This document shows positions 16,742-25,299 of a stretch of 64,000 nt of DNA, piece by piece; within the stretch, counting starts at the first letter, position 1, and every line of letters begins with the position of its first letter. The notes beneath the pieces are model-generated. The model worked only from the letters and a program-made list of their open reading frames with translations. It did not search any database and was not told where the DNA came from. The DNA comes from JBCBKU01 sp965267475 (GTDB lineage: Bacteria > Pseudomonadota > Alphaproteobacteria > Rhodobacterales > Rhodobacteraceae): the NCBI GenBank assembly GCA_965267475.1, contig OZ254079.1, positions 868,001 through 932,000 on the forward strand, in the 5' to 3' direction. Position numbers and translations under genes: made by a program.

Positions 16742-16968
16742 ACCATGCGATGCCCGTGGCAGACCGGGCACAGGGACGTCCGCGTCCCAAGGCATCCCTG
16801 ACATTTTATGAACCGCGGCATGCCGTTGGCTTCATGGCCATCGGCGACGCGGCCTTGGCCGCCGCACAGACGGCATGTCGCCCGACCGATGCCGCGACAC
16901 CGGTGGCATGGCCGCTTCACATGCTTTGGGGATTGCCGCTTTTTCCGGCTGAGGTCGCTGGTATCCAT
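16738..16968 (-). CDS. Small DnaJ-type zinc-finger protein (four CxxCxG motifs)
   Basis: A 76-residue basic protein starting at ATG 16968 with an AAGAG site upstream. It has four Cys-x-x-Cys-x-Gly units in order: CHRCRGIG, CRLCGGQG, CQGCLG and CPVCHG. That is the layout of the DnaJ central zinc domain, which binds two zinc ions, but no J-domain or substrate domain is present. Such stand-alone proteins may help fold or assemble partners or bind RNA. It is convergent with, and overlaps, the CHCC zinc-finger gene. Its function is unknown. Confidence 0.72.
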   Translation of the reverse strand: MDTSDLSRKKRQSPKHVKRPCHRCRGIGRATCRLCGGQGRVADGHEANGMPRFIKCQGCLGTRTSLCPVCHGHRMV

Positions 16969-17152
16969 GCGCTCTTCTGCTCTCTGCCCCGGCGCCAGTA
17001 TGCCAAAACGCCGTGCCACATCAAAGAAAAACCCGGCGCCATGGCAAACAGAATGCAACCTGCGGGCCGGAGCACAGAATCTGTGCGCACCTGTTCACTG
17101 GCGGAAGGCTGCGGGACGGCCATATACCGGGCAAAGGAAAGGAGCACCGCTC

Positions 17153-18064
17153 ATGTCATTCCGACCTATCAAATCCACGTCCCAGGCCCGGCCCACGATG
17201 GAAGGCGCTGGCGTACACCTGCACCGCGTTTTCGGTTTCGGCGATCCGTCTGAAAGCGATCCGTTCTTGCTGTTGGACGACTTCCGAAATGACGTGCCCG
17301 AGGCCTATGAGAAAGGCTTCCCATGGCACCCTCATCGTGGGATCGAAACCATCACCTATGTTCTGGAGGGCGAGGTTGAGCACGGCGACAGCCTGGGCAA
17401 TCGCGGGACGCTTGGTCCGGGATCTGTCCAATGGATGACCGCCGGTTCGGGGATTCTGCATCAGGAAATGCCCAAGGGGAATACCAAGGGCCAGATGCAC
17501 GGGTTCCAGCTTTGGGCGAACCTGCCCTCGGCGCTGAAAATGACGGATCCGCGCTATCAAGACATTCAAGGTTCTGAGATCCCAGAAATCATCGACGATG
17601 ATGGGACAGCGGTGAAGATTATCACTGGCGGGTTCTGGGGAAAGTCCGGCCCTGTCGACGGTGTCGCCGCCGATCCGCAATTCCTGGACATCTCGATTCC
17701 GCCCAACACGCGCAAGGTCCTGCCCGTCGACACCTATGCAAATACGTTTGCCTACGTCTTTGCGGGGGCGGGGACGTTCAAGGATGCGTCGAACCCGGTC
17801 GGCATTCGGGTGGAAAAGGAAGTTGCGGGCGAAGAGCTGAACATCCGCGATCTGACCGGCAACCGCACGCTGGTCCGGTTCGATACGGGCGATGAGATTT
17901 CGGTCACGGCTGGCCCGGAAGGGATGCGGTTTCTGCTGATATCGGGTCATCCGATCCAGGAACCCGTCGCATGGCATGGTCCCATTGTGATGAACACCCG
18001 TGACGAGTTGATGCAGGCCATGCAGGACCTAAACAACGGAACCTTCATCAAGGCGGCCCATTGA
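17153..18064 (+). CDS. Pirin family protein
   Basis: A 303-residue bicupin of the pirin family. The N-terminal cupin carries the metal ligands in HPHRGIETITYV (two His) and HQEMP (His and Glu), so an iron-binding site appears complete. Bacterial pirins may act as quercetin dioxygenases or as redox sensors. The frame is open much further upstream, but ATG 17153 follows AAGGAG at eight bases and gives the family's usual start. It stands alone on the plus strand. A strong hairpin follows at 18104-18134. Confidence 0.92.
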   Translation: MSFRPIKSTSQARPTMEGAGVHLHRVFGFGDPSESDPFLLLDDFRNDVPEAYEKGFPWHPHRGIETITYVLEGEVEHGDSLGNRGTLGPGSVQWMTAGSGILHQEMPKGNTKGQMHGFQLWANLPSALKMTDPRYQDIQGSEIPEIIDDDGTAVKIITGGFWGKSGPVDGVAADPQFLDISIPPNTRKVLPVDTYANTFAYVFAGAGTFKDASNPVGIRVEKEVAGEELNIRDLTGNRTLVRFDTGDEISVTAGPEGMRFLLISGHPIQEPVAWHGPIVMNTRDELMQAMQDLNNGTFIKAAH

Positions 18065-18103
18065 TCGTATAGGGTCCGCAGCAAGAATTTTCCGCTAAAA
18101 CAC

Positions 18104-18134
18104 GCGCTCTGCAGCCCTTCGCGCTGCGGAGCGC
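18104..18134. terminator. Strong hairpin after the pirin gene
   Basis: Stem GCGCTC-t-GCAG pairs with CTGC-g-GAGCGC around the loop CCCTTCGCG, ten pairs with one mismatch. There is no clear T-run on the plus strand, so it may be a weak terminator or mRNA-stabilising hairpin between pirin and the following membrane protein gene. Confidence 0.45.
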
Positions 18135-18188
18135 CCAAAAATCGGCGCATTCCTGGCTATGGTCACCCGTCAAATCCGGGAGAGCGCG

Positions 18189-18659
18189 ATGACATCCGAT
18201 ACTGCACCGAATTTCTTCAGCAAATGGGGCTTTTGGGCCTGTTTGGTCGGTGCGTTTGGCCTTGGCCTCGTGTTCTGGAACATTGCGGCCCCGATGATGG
18301 AGCCAAAGCCCTCGATCGGGACGCAAATTGGTGAGATTGCCGGTGACATGCGCCGTGCGGCCTGGCGGTCGTTCTTTGGGCTGGAAAATGAAGTTCCAGA
18401 AGAGACGGCAAACCCCTGGCCTGGTTATCTGGCCGTCATCGCGCCAGCGCTGGGTCTTGTCGCGATCATCCTGTCTGTCATTTCCGGCGTGAAGGGCGAA
18501 AACAGGCGCTTCGTGCTCTACGGCACATGTCTCGGCGCAACGGCCATCGTGTTTCAGTTCTTCTGGTGGGTCGCGCTTATGGTGCTTGGCGTCATGCTTC
18601 TGATCGCGGTCCTTGAGAACCTGGGCGACATCTTCGGAGGCGGATTGTTTGGCGGCTAG
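18189..18659 (+). CDS. Three-helix membrane protein
   Basis: A 156-residue protein from ATG 18189 (AGAGCGCG upstream). Hydrophobic segments lie near residues 12-35 (WACLVGAFGLGLVFW), 76-100 (YLAVIAPALGLVAIILSVI) and 108-145 (TAIVFQFFWWVALMVLGVMLL). The C-terminus is Gly-rich (GDIFGGGLFGG). No family was recognised. The last four bases overlap the stop of the convergent gene at 18656. Confidence 0.75.
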   Translation: MTSDTAPNFFSKWGFWACLVGAFGLGLVFWNIAAPMMEPKPSIGTQIGEIAGDMRRAAWRSFFGLENEVPEETANPWPGYLAVIAPALGLVAIILSVISGVKGENRRFVLYGTCLGATAIVFQFFWWVALMVLGVMLLIAVLENLGDIFGGGLFGG

Positions 18660-19075
18660 CCGCCTTCGGTCACGCAAGCCTCGGAATTCATGATCTGGGT
18701 CAGCGGATCGGGATCCGAGCTTGAATACCGGAACTTGATACTGCCGAAGAATGAGATGTTGTCGGCCTGTGCGCCGAACCCTTCAGCAAAGACAGGGCGC
18801 GTTTCGGCATCCAACTTGCAGACCAGAACTTCCGGTCCAAGCGTGGCCATGCGCACTTCGCAAAGCCCATCGGTCTCGCCCACGACGCTTTGGTCCATTG
18901 GATCGCCGGTCAGCGCGTTCAGATAGGTCTGATCATAGGGCGTGCAGGTGCTGATTACGTCCGCGAAGGTTCGAATGTCGCGTTTCCAGCGCATAGGGCC
19001 GAATTGCCAGTTCCACCCAAGCCAGCCAATGGCGAGGATAACCACCAGGATCAAAATACGTTTCAGCCAAACCAT
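18656..19075 (-). CDS. Membrane-anchored hypothetical protein
   Basis: A 139-residue protein with one N-terminal hydrophobic helix (KRILILVVILAIGWLGW) and a presumed periplasmic domain containing four cysteines (STCTPYD, GLCEVRM, LVCKLD, SEACVTE). This suggests disulfides and an exported, anchored domain. No family was recognised. It is convergent with the three-helix membrane protein gene, with a four-base overlap, and divergent from polA. Confidence 0.75.
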   Translation of the reverse strand: MVWLKRILILVVILAIGWLGWNWQFGPMRWKRDIRTFADVISTCTPYDQTYLNALTGDPMDQSVVGETDGLCEVRMATLGPEVLVCKLDAETRPVFAEGFGAQADNISFFGSIKFRYSSSDPDPLTQIMNSEACVTEGG

Positions 19076-19192
19076 ATGGGGCCCCTATGGCAGCAGTCTG
19101 CGCCGAGAAGGTGCGCGACGTCAAATGCTCTATGGAAGGCCGGATGGGCCCATGGCATGGTGGCCGGGACGCACAGAACCGGGGGGCGACAC

Positions 19193-21988
19193 ATGTCATT
19201 TGGAAAAGGGTGCCACCTGACGCTGGTTGACGGCTCGGCCTTTATCTTCCGCGCCTATCACGCCCTGCCGCCCCTGACACGGAAGTCCGATGGACTACCG
19301 GTGGGTGCGGTGTCGGGCTTCGTCAACATGCTTTGGAAGATGGTCGAGGATAACAAGGGACCCGATGCGCCGACCCACGTGGCCGTGGTCTTCGACAAGG
19401 GGTCGCACACGTTCCGGAACGACATGTATGACCTCTACAAGGCCAACCGGGACGAGATGCCCGAGGACTTGCGCCCGCAGATCCCGCTGACCCGGGATGC
19501 GACGCGGGCCTTCAATATCGCATGTCTGGAACAGGAAGGGTTTGAGGCGGACGACATCATTGCGACCCTTGCTGTGAAGGCGCGCGACGCTGGGGGGCGC
19601 TGCACCATCATCTCCTCTGACAAGGACCTGATGCAACTGGTCGGCGGCGGGGTCGAAATGTTCGATGCCATGAAGAACGCGCGGATCGATGCGGAAGGGG
19701 TCGAGGCGAAGTTTGGCGTGGGCCCGGACCGTGTGATCGATGTTCAGGCGCTGGCCGGTGACAGCGTGGATAACGTGCCCGGTGCGCCCGGGATCGGCGT
19801 CAAGACTGCTGCGCTTCTGATCAACGAGTACGGTGATCTCGATACGCTTCTGGCCCGCGCCGAAGAGATCAAGCAGCCGAAACGCCGGCAAACCCTGATC
19901 GACAATGCCGATCAGATCCGCCTGTCGCGCGATCTGGTGACGCTCGATACTGGCATGGACTTGGACTACGGGCTTGAGACGCTGGAAGCCAAGGATGCTG
20001 ACCCAGATGTCCTGTTGGGCTTTCTGGCAGAAATGGAATTCCGGACGATCTCAAAACGCGTGGCCGACACGCTGGGCGTTGAAGCGCCAGTGATCGAAGA
20101 CACGGCGCCCGCGCCTCAGGCGGGCGATGAGCCCGAGGCACCGGCCATTGATGCGTCGACATACGAATGCGTGCGCGATCTGGAACGGCTCAAGGACTGG
20201 GTGGCACAGGCCCATGCGCGCGGTTGGGTCGCGGTGGACACCGAAACTACCGGTCTGAATGAGATGACCGCCGAACTGGTCGGCGTCTGCCTGGCGGTCG
20301 AGGCGGGTGAAGCGGCCTATGTCCCCCTGACCCACAAGGCCAGCGGGGAAGAAGGGCTTTTTGGTTCAGATGAACTGGCCGAAGGTCAGATCGGGCTGGA
20401 CGATGCTTTGGCGGTCCTGAAACCGATGCTGGAAGACCCGTCGGTCCTGAAAGTCCTGCAAAACGCCAAGTACGACGCCAAGATCTTCGCGCGTTTGGGC
20501 ATCGATGTGGCGCCCATCGATGACACGATGCTGATGTCTTATGCGTTGAATGCCGGAATCCACAACCATGGCATGGACCTTCTGTCCGAACGCTATCTGG
20601 GACATCAACCCATTGAGATCAAATCACTTCTGGGCACGGGCAAAAGCCAGATTACCTTTGACCGCGTGCCGATTGACGATGCGGTAAAATATGCCGCCGA
20701 AGACGCCGATATCACGCTGCGGCTGTGGCAGGCGTTCAAACCGCAACTGCATCAGAAGCGCGTCACCACAGTCTACGAAACATTAGAACGCCCGCTGGTT
20801 CCCGTTCTTGCCGAGATGGAGATGCACGGGATCAAGGTCGACCGCGACACGCTCAGCCGCATGTCCAACGCGTTTTCGCAGAAGATGGCTGGGCTAGAGG
20901 CCGAAATCCACGAACTGGCGGGCGAAAGCTTCAATGTCGGCTCTCCCGCGCAGTTGGGCGAGATCCTGTTTGAAAAGATGGGCCTGCCGGGCGGCAAGAA
21001 GGGCAAGACGGGCAAATACGGCACGCCGGCCGATGTGCTGGAAGACCTGGCAACGGAACATGACCTGCCGCGCCGCGTGATCGACTGGCGGCAACTGTCC
21101 AAGCTCAAATCGACCTATACCGACGCCCTGCAAGAACACATCAATGCCGAGACGGGCCGGGTTCACACATCTTATTCGATTGCGGGGGCCAATACCGGAC
21201 GGCTTGCCTCAACCGATCCAAATCTGCAAAATATCCCTGTCCGAACGGAAGAGGGCCGCCGTATTCGCGAGGCCTTCGTGGCCGAGCCTGGCAACGTGCT
21301 TGTCTCATTGGACTATTCGCAGATCGAACTTCGCATCCTCGCTCACATTGCGGGGATTGACGCCCTGAAGGATGCCTTCCGCGAAGGGCAGGACATCCAC
21401 GCGGCCACGGCGTCAGAGATGTTCAATGTGCCGCTGGACGAGATGACGCCCGATGTGCGGCGCCAGGCGAAAGCGATCAATTTTGGCGTGATTTATGGCA
21501 TTTCGGGCTGGGGACTGGCGCGGAACCTGCGGATCCCCAGAGACGAGGCGCAGGGCTTTATCGACCGCTATTTCGAACGCTTTCCCGGCATTCGGACCTA
21601 TATGGACGACACGGTGGCCTTCGCGAAGGAACATCACCGGGTCGAGACGTTGTTCGGACGCAAGATCAACACGCCAGAGATCAATGCGAAGGGCCCGCAT
21701 GCTGGGTTTGCCAAGCGGGCGGCCATCAACGCGCCGATTCAAGGCACGGCGGCGGATATCATCCGCCGAGCCATGGTGCGCATGCCCGGCGCGATCGCAG
21801 GGTTGCCCGCCAAAATGCTTTTGCAAGTCCATGATGAGCTTTTGTTCGAAGTGGCCGAAGACGGTGTCGAGGATCTGGTATCCCGCGCCCGCGAAGTGAT
21901 GGAGGGTGCTGCGCATCCTGCTGTGCATCTGGATGTTCCGCTCGTGGTCGATGCAGGGCAGGGGGCCAACTGGGCGGAAGCCCATTGA
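19193..21988 (+). CDS. polA: DNA polymerase I
   Basis: A 931-residue Pol I with all three activities: a 5'-3' exonuclease domain (about residues 1-300; LVDGSAFIFRAYHALPP, SDKDLMQLV), a 3'-5' proofreading domain (DTETTGL near 348, NAKYDAKIF, YAAEDADIT) whose acidic metal ligands appear intact, and the polymerase domain with motif A (DYSQIELRILAH, near 706), motif B (RRQAKAINFGVIYG, near 756) and motif C (VHDEL, near 879). The frame extends upstream to 18890, but ATG 19193 gives the family N-terminus. A family-2 intergenic repeat follows the stop. Confidence 0.97.
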   Translation: MSFGKGCHLTLVDGSAFIFRAYHALPPLTRKSDGLPVGAVSGFVNMLWKMVEDNKGPDAPTHVAVVFDKGSHTFRNDMYDLYKANRDEMPEDLRPQIPLTRDATRAFNIACLEQEGFEADDIIATLAVKARDAGGRCTIISSDKDLMQLVGGGVEMFDAMKNARIDAEGVEAKFGVGPDRVIDVQALAGDSVDNVPGAPGIGVKTAALLINEYGDLDTLLARAEEIKQPKRRQTLIDNADQIRLSRDLVTLDTGMDLDYGLETLEAKDADPDVLLGFLAEMEFRTISKRVADTLGVEAPVIEDTAPAPQAGDEPEAPAIDASTYECVRDLERLKDWVAQAHARGWVAVDTETTGLNEMTAELVGVCLAVEAGEAAYVPLTHKASGEEGLFGSDELAEGQIGLDDALAVLKPMLEDPSVLKVLQNAKYDAKIFARLGIDVAPIDDTMLMSYALNAGIHNHGMDLLSERYLGHQPIEIKSLLGTGKSQITFDRVPIDDAVKYAAEDADITLRLWQAFKPQLHQKRVTTVYETLERPLVPVLAEMEMHGIKVDRDTLSRMSNAFSQKMAGLEAEIHELAGESFNVGSPAQLGEILFEKMGLPGGKKGKTGKYGTPADVLEDLATEHDLPRRVIDWRQLSKLKSTYTDALQEHINAETGRVHTSYSIAGANTGRLASTDPNLQNIPVRTEEGRRIREAFVAEPGNVLVSLDYSQIELRILAHIAGIDALKDAFREGQDIHAATASEMFNVPLDEMTPDVRRQAKAINFGVIYGISGWGLARNLRIPRDEAQGFIDRYFERFPGIRTYMDDTVAFAKEHHRVETLFGRKINTPEINAKGPHAGFAKRAAINAPIQGTAADIIRRAMVRMPGAIAGLPAKMLLQVHDELLFEVAEDGVEDLVSRAREVMEGAAHPAVHLDVPLVVDAGQGANWAEAH

Positions 21989-22009
21989 GGCAAGACGCTG
22001 CCACATTGC

Positions 22010-22068
22010 CGCGCTTCGCGCGAATCCGTGCTCTCGTCGTCGGGCTTCGCCCTTCTCCTCGGGCCGCC
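22010..22068. repeat. Structured intergenic repeat, family 2, copy A
   Basis: Located after the polA stop. Hairpin 1 is CGCGC-TTC-GCGCG (22010-22022), then TCTCGTCGTC, hairpin 2 GGGC-TTC-GCCC (22042-22052) and the tail TCTCCTCGGGCCGCC. The same order occurs at 60401-60460 and 62941-63000 with different stem sequences. Confidence 0.75.
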
Positions 22069-22154
22069 CCGTTTCTACGTTTGGGAATTACTCCCGCCGG
22101 AGGCAGCAAAACAAAAGGAATGCGCCGAAGACGCGCATTAAGGTCAGGCTGCCC

Positions 22155-22700
22155 GTGCTGATTGCCTTCAACAAACCGATGAATGTGCTGAGCCAGTTCA
22201 CAGATGAAGGAAAATGGCCTGGGCTGAAGCGGTGGATCAATCTGCCGGGCGTCTATCCGGCGGGACGGCTGGATCGGGACAGCGAAGGGCTTTTGCTTCT
22301 GACGGACAACGGGAAGTTGCAGGCGCAGATATCCTCGCCCAGGTCGAGAACCCCCAAAACCTATCTGGTGCAAGTTGAGGGCACGCCGGTCCCAAGCGCC
22401 TTGGACCAGTTGCGGAAAGGCGTCACGCTGAAGGATGGGCCCACCCGACCGGCAGAGGTGGACAAGATTTCCCAGCCCGATCTTTGGCCGCGTACCCCAC
22501 CTGTGAGAGTTCGAAAGACCGTCCCAGATGCCTGGCTAAGGCTCACCATCACGGAAGGACGGAACCGGCAGGTCCGGCGCATGTGCGCCCATGTGGGCCT
22601 GCCCTGTCTCAGGCTTGTGCGTTGGCAGATCGGGGCTTGGACGCTGGAGGGTCTTGACCCGGGCGCATGGAAGAAAGTCGATGTCACTTCCAGATCTTGA
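22155..22700 (+). CDS. rluE: 23S rRNA pseudouridine synthase, RluE-type
   Basis: A 181-residue pseudouridine synthase of the RsuA/RluB/E/F group. It lacks an S4 RNA-binding domain, as RluE does. The catalytic Asp is in AGRLDRDSEGLLLLT; the C-terminal GRNRQVRRMCAHVGLPCLRLVR is the conserved RNA-binding strand-helix. RluE converts a uridine of 23S rRNA near the peptidyl transferase region. Start GTG 22155 (VLIAFNKPMNVLSQF) matches the family N-terminus, though its ribosome-binding site is weak. The 3' end overlaps the next gene by 20 bases. Confidence 0.87.
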   Translation: MLIAFNKPMNVLSQFTDEGKWPGLKRWINLPGVYPAGRLDRDSEGLLLLTDNGKLQAQISSPRSRTPKTYLVQVEGTPVPSALDQLRKGVTLKDGPTRPAEVDKISQPDLWPRTPPVRVRKTVPDAWLRLTITEGRNRQVRRMCAHVGLPCLRLVRWQIGAWTLEGLDPGAWKKVDVTSRS

Positions 22701-23244
22701 GATTAGATCCCGCGCCGAACTGCGTGCCTGGTTGACAGCGAACCACGCGACCGCCGGATCGCAGTGGCTGGTGGTCTGGAAGAAACACACCGATCACTAT
22801 GTGCCCTTCGGTGATCTGATCGAAGAGCTTTTGTGCTGGGGCTGGGTCGATAGCCGGACACGCGGCGTCGATGGGGACCGGACTAGCGTGCTGATCGCGC
22901 CAAGAAACCCGAAGTCGGCCTGGTCGGCCGTCAACAAGGAAAAGGTCAAAGCCGCCCGGGCATCAGGCGCCATGACACCGGCGGGCGAGGCGCTGATCGG
23001 CGCCGCCAAGGCCAATGGCATGTGGGTGTTCCTGGACGATGTGGAGCGGTTGGAACGGCCTAAGGATCTTGACGCCGCCCTCGGCGAACGCGTCGCCGGG
23101 TGGGAGGCCTGGCCGAGATCGGTTAAGCGCGGCACGCTGGAATGGATCAAAACGGCCAAGACCGAGCCAACCCGCGCCAAGCGGATTGCCGATGTCGTCG
23201 CGTCCCTGGATGCAGGTCAGAGACCCACGCCCTTTCGACGCTAG
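22681..23244 (+). CDS. YdeI/OmpD-associated family protein
   Basis: A 187-residue protein of the YdeI family. Characteristic segments are the N-terminal SRAELRAWLTANHATAGSQWLV, DLIEELLCWGWVDS, and RNPKSAWSAVNKEKV. Members have been linked to bacteriocin or polymyxin tolerance and to pigment-related loci, but the mechanism is unknown. No signal peptide or catalytic site is visible. It overlaps the rluE 3' end by 20 bases (operon) and the convergent WYL regulator gene by four bases. Confidence 0.82.
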   Translation: MSLPDLEIRSRAELRAWLTANHATAGSQWLVVWKKHTDHYVPFGDLIEELLCWGWVDSRTRGVDGDRTSVLIAPRNPKSAWSAVNKEKVKAARASGAMTPAGEALIGAAKANGMWVFLDDVERLERPKDLDAALGERVAGWEAWPRSVKRGTLEWIKTAKTEPTRAKRIADVVASLDAGQRPTPFRR

Positions 23245-23933
23245 AATACGCGCCCCTGATGGGTGTCGGAGGCGTAGAAATCCTTCAGCGTCTTGCCGCG
23301 CTCATGCTTGAACGTGCCATCTTCGGTTGCGGCTGACACGCGGTCCAGCCGGAACATACGGAAATCGTCCCGTAGCTCGCACCAGGCGACCAAGGTCCAG
23401 ACCTTGCCCCAGAACCAGAGGCCCAACGGCCGGATCGGACGCTCTGTCCGGGCGCCATCCTTGTCGGCATAGTCCAGAACAAGCCTTTGGCGCGCTTCAA
23501 TCGCCTGTTCGGCGCGGTCGATCAGCGCCCGCGTTGCATCGTCCAGTTCCGGCATCTGGAAGGCGTGGATCTGTACCGATTTGGCGCGATTGCGGCTGTC
23601 TTCTGGCAGGACCGCATCGATCTTCACCAGCGCCTCTTCGGCGGCTTTCGCCATTTCAAACCCGCCCCAGGCCCGGATCAGCCGGGCCCCGGCCACGAGG
23701 GCCGCAATTTCATCTCGTGTGAACATCAGTGGAGGAAGCTCGAACCCGGCCCGCATGAGGTACCCGACGCCAGCCTCGCCATCGATTGGGACACCGGATC
23801 CGATCAGATCGGCGATATCGCGATAGATCGTCCTTTCGGACACCTCCAGCGTTTCCGACAATTGCCGGGCCGTGGTCAGCCGACCGCCCCGAAGATGTTG
23901 GACGATCTGGAAAAGGCGGTCGGCACGACGCAT
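23241..23933 (-). CDS. YafY-type HTH/WYL transcriptional regulator
   Basis: A 230-residue regulator with an N-terminal HTH_11 domain (MRRADRLFQIVQHLRGGRLTTARQLSETLEVSERTIYRDI) and a C-terminal WYL-type domain (about residues 135-215; DYADKDGARTERPIRPLGLWFWGKVWTLVAW). WYL domains bind ligands such as nucleic acid or small molecules. It begins three bases after the stop of the VOC gene at 23937, so the VOC protein and regulator form an operon, a common pairing in alphaproteobacteria. Confidence 0.9.
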   Translation of the reverse strand: MRRADRLFQIVQHLRGGRLTTARQLSETLEVSERTIYRDIADLIGSGVPIDGEAGVGYLMRAGFELPPLMFTRDEIAALVAGARLIRAWGGFEMAKAAEEALVKIDAVLPEDSRNRAKSVQIHAFQMPELDDATRALIDRAEQAIEARQRLVLDYADKDGARTERPIRPLGLWFWGKVWTLVAWCELRDDFRMFRLDRVSAATEDGTFKHERGKTLKDFYASDTHQGRVF

Positions 23934-23936
23934 GGG

Positions 23937-24299
23937 TCAGGCAGCCTTCGCTTCAAACAATCCGATGGAATTTCCATCAAGATCAGTGGCATAGGTGAAG
24001 CGGCCAGGCGGGATCTCGATCACAGGGCCGTGCACAGCGCCGCCTGCGGATTTGCAACGATCCATCGCCTCTTCCAGCGGGCCAGGTACGTTCAGATGGA
24101 TGGTCGATCCGGACCCCTTCGCGGGGATGCCGGGGTACAGGTGACCGCCGGTGGAATTCATGTCGTCGTTGAAAATGGCCATCGCATTCGGTCCGCTTTC
24201 GTCGATGGTCATCTTCCAGCCAAAGACCGACGCGTAGAAGTCGGCAGATGCCTTCAGATCGCTGACCGGGATTTCGGTCCAAACAACAGTTGCAGTCAT
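23937..24299 (-). CDS. VOC (glyoxalase/bleomycin-resistance fold) family protein
   Basis: A 120-residue protein from ATG 24299 (AAGGA nine bases upstream). It has two beta-alpha-beta-beta-beta units, starting with VVWTEIPVSDLKASADFYASVFGWKM and ending with GRFTYATDLDGNSIGLFE, which is the VOC fold. Potential metal or ligand residues include His in HLYPG and Glu at the end (GLFE). It might bind a small electrophile or antibiotic. It is first in an operon with the WYL regulator. Confidence 0.87.
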   Translation of the reverse strand: MTATVVWTEIPVSDLKASADFYASVFGWKMTIDESGPNAMAIFNDDMNSTGGHLYPGIPAKGSGSTIHLNVPGPLEEAMDRCKSAGGAVHGPVIEIPPGRFTYATDLDGNSIGLFEAKAA

Positions 24300-24461
24300 G
24301 GGTGTGTTCCTTATCGCAATGGGACAGTGGTTGCACTGTCGCACACCCCTCCTGACAGCGTTTTGTCAGGAGCCTGGCAAGGCGAGCAACGTCATGGGAA
24401 TTGCAACTTTGCGATCGATGCGGAACACTGCCAGCGGGCAGTATTTGGCGGGGCAACGACG

Positions 24462-25271
24462 GTGGATGCCGATCTGACAGGCAGCAACGGAATCCGGGCG
24501 CAGAAGTTTCGGGTGTACGGCGAACGGAATTCAGGAACCAACCTGGTCGAAGCGCTGCTGAAACAGCATTTTCCGCAGCTGGAATTCGTCCGCGAGTTCC
24601 CGTTCGAGAAACATGCTTTCATGAACCCGTCCTTTGCCGGGCCGGCCACGGTTTGCGTCGTCGTGTTCCGCTCGGCTGATGCCTGGATCAAAAGTTTCTT
24701 TCGCACGCAGCATCAGATTTGGGGCTGGGCAGGCGAGCTTGAGTTCTCTGACTTCATTCGCCACGAATGGCGGTCGCATTTTTCAGGGCATTTGTTGAAG
24801 GATCGCACGAAAGACATGGGTCTTCGGATCAAGGATGAGGTCATGCTTGACCGCCATCCCGAGACGGGCCGCCGGATCGCAAACATTGTGGAATTGCGGA
24901 ATTTGAAGATCCAGAGCCATCTGAAAGCCAAACACCTGTTCGGGAACTGGATGCTGGTGCGGTATGAAGACGTGGTCGAAGATCAACTTTCGCTCGTTCG
25001 ATCCTTTTCCGAAGCGTTCAAGACGGACATACAGGGTGTCATCGGGCCGATTGAGAAGAACCTGTCGCGAAACGCGCAGGTACTGTCCGGTATGGAAGAC
25101 CAGATGCCGGGCTATGCAGACTTTTCAGATGACGACATTCGGTTCATTCTGGACCGCCTTTGGCTCAAGCAAGAAGCGCAGATCGGGTACCGCTATGACA
25201 GCCGGTTTGCCGGGTCCTGGTCCTCGACCGCAGAGGCCGCGCAACAACAAAACGTGGTGGCAGTGGACTAG
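24462..25271 (+). CDS. Sulfotransferase-like protein
   Basis: A 269-residue protein; the best start is GTG 24462 (VDADLTGSNGIRAQKFRVYGERNSGTN), because no in-frame ATG lies near. YGERNSGTNLVEALL resembles the PAPS 5'-phosphosulfate loop of sulfotransferases, and VFRSADAWIKSFF resembles the 3'-phosphate-binding motif. WMLVRYEDVV is typical of the same superfamily. Acceptor unknown; cell-surface glycan or lipid sulfation is possible. It is a single gene convergent with the SDR at 25300. Moderate confidence because the first motif departs from the usual RSGTT. Confidence 0.62.
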   Translation: MDADLTGSNGIRAQKFRVYGERNSGTNLVEALLKQHFPQLEFVREFPFEKHAFMNPSFAGPATVCVVVFRSADAWIKSFFRTQHQIWGWAGELEFSDFIRHEWRSHFSGHLLKDRTKDMGLRIKDEVMLDRHPETGRRIANIVELRNLKIQSHLKAKHLFGNWMLVRYEDVVEDQLSLVRSFSEAFKTDIQGVIGPIEKNLSRNAQVLSGMEDQMPGYADFSDDDIRFILDRLWLKQEAQIGYRYDSRFAGSWSSTAEAAQQQNVVAVD

Positions 25272-25299
25272 GCGCTGCCCTGGTCTTGTGTCACCTGGA

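Noticed and set aside
16808..17152. Upstream extension of the pirin frame
   Set aside because: It lacks pirin similarity and overlaps the opposite CxxCxG gene; ATG 17153 has a proper ribosome-binding site.
18890..19192. N-terminal extension of polA by about 100 residues
   Set aside because: The extension overlaps the opposite-strand membrane protein gene, has no homologous feature, and the Pol I family starts at ATG 19193.
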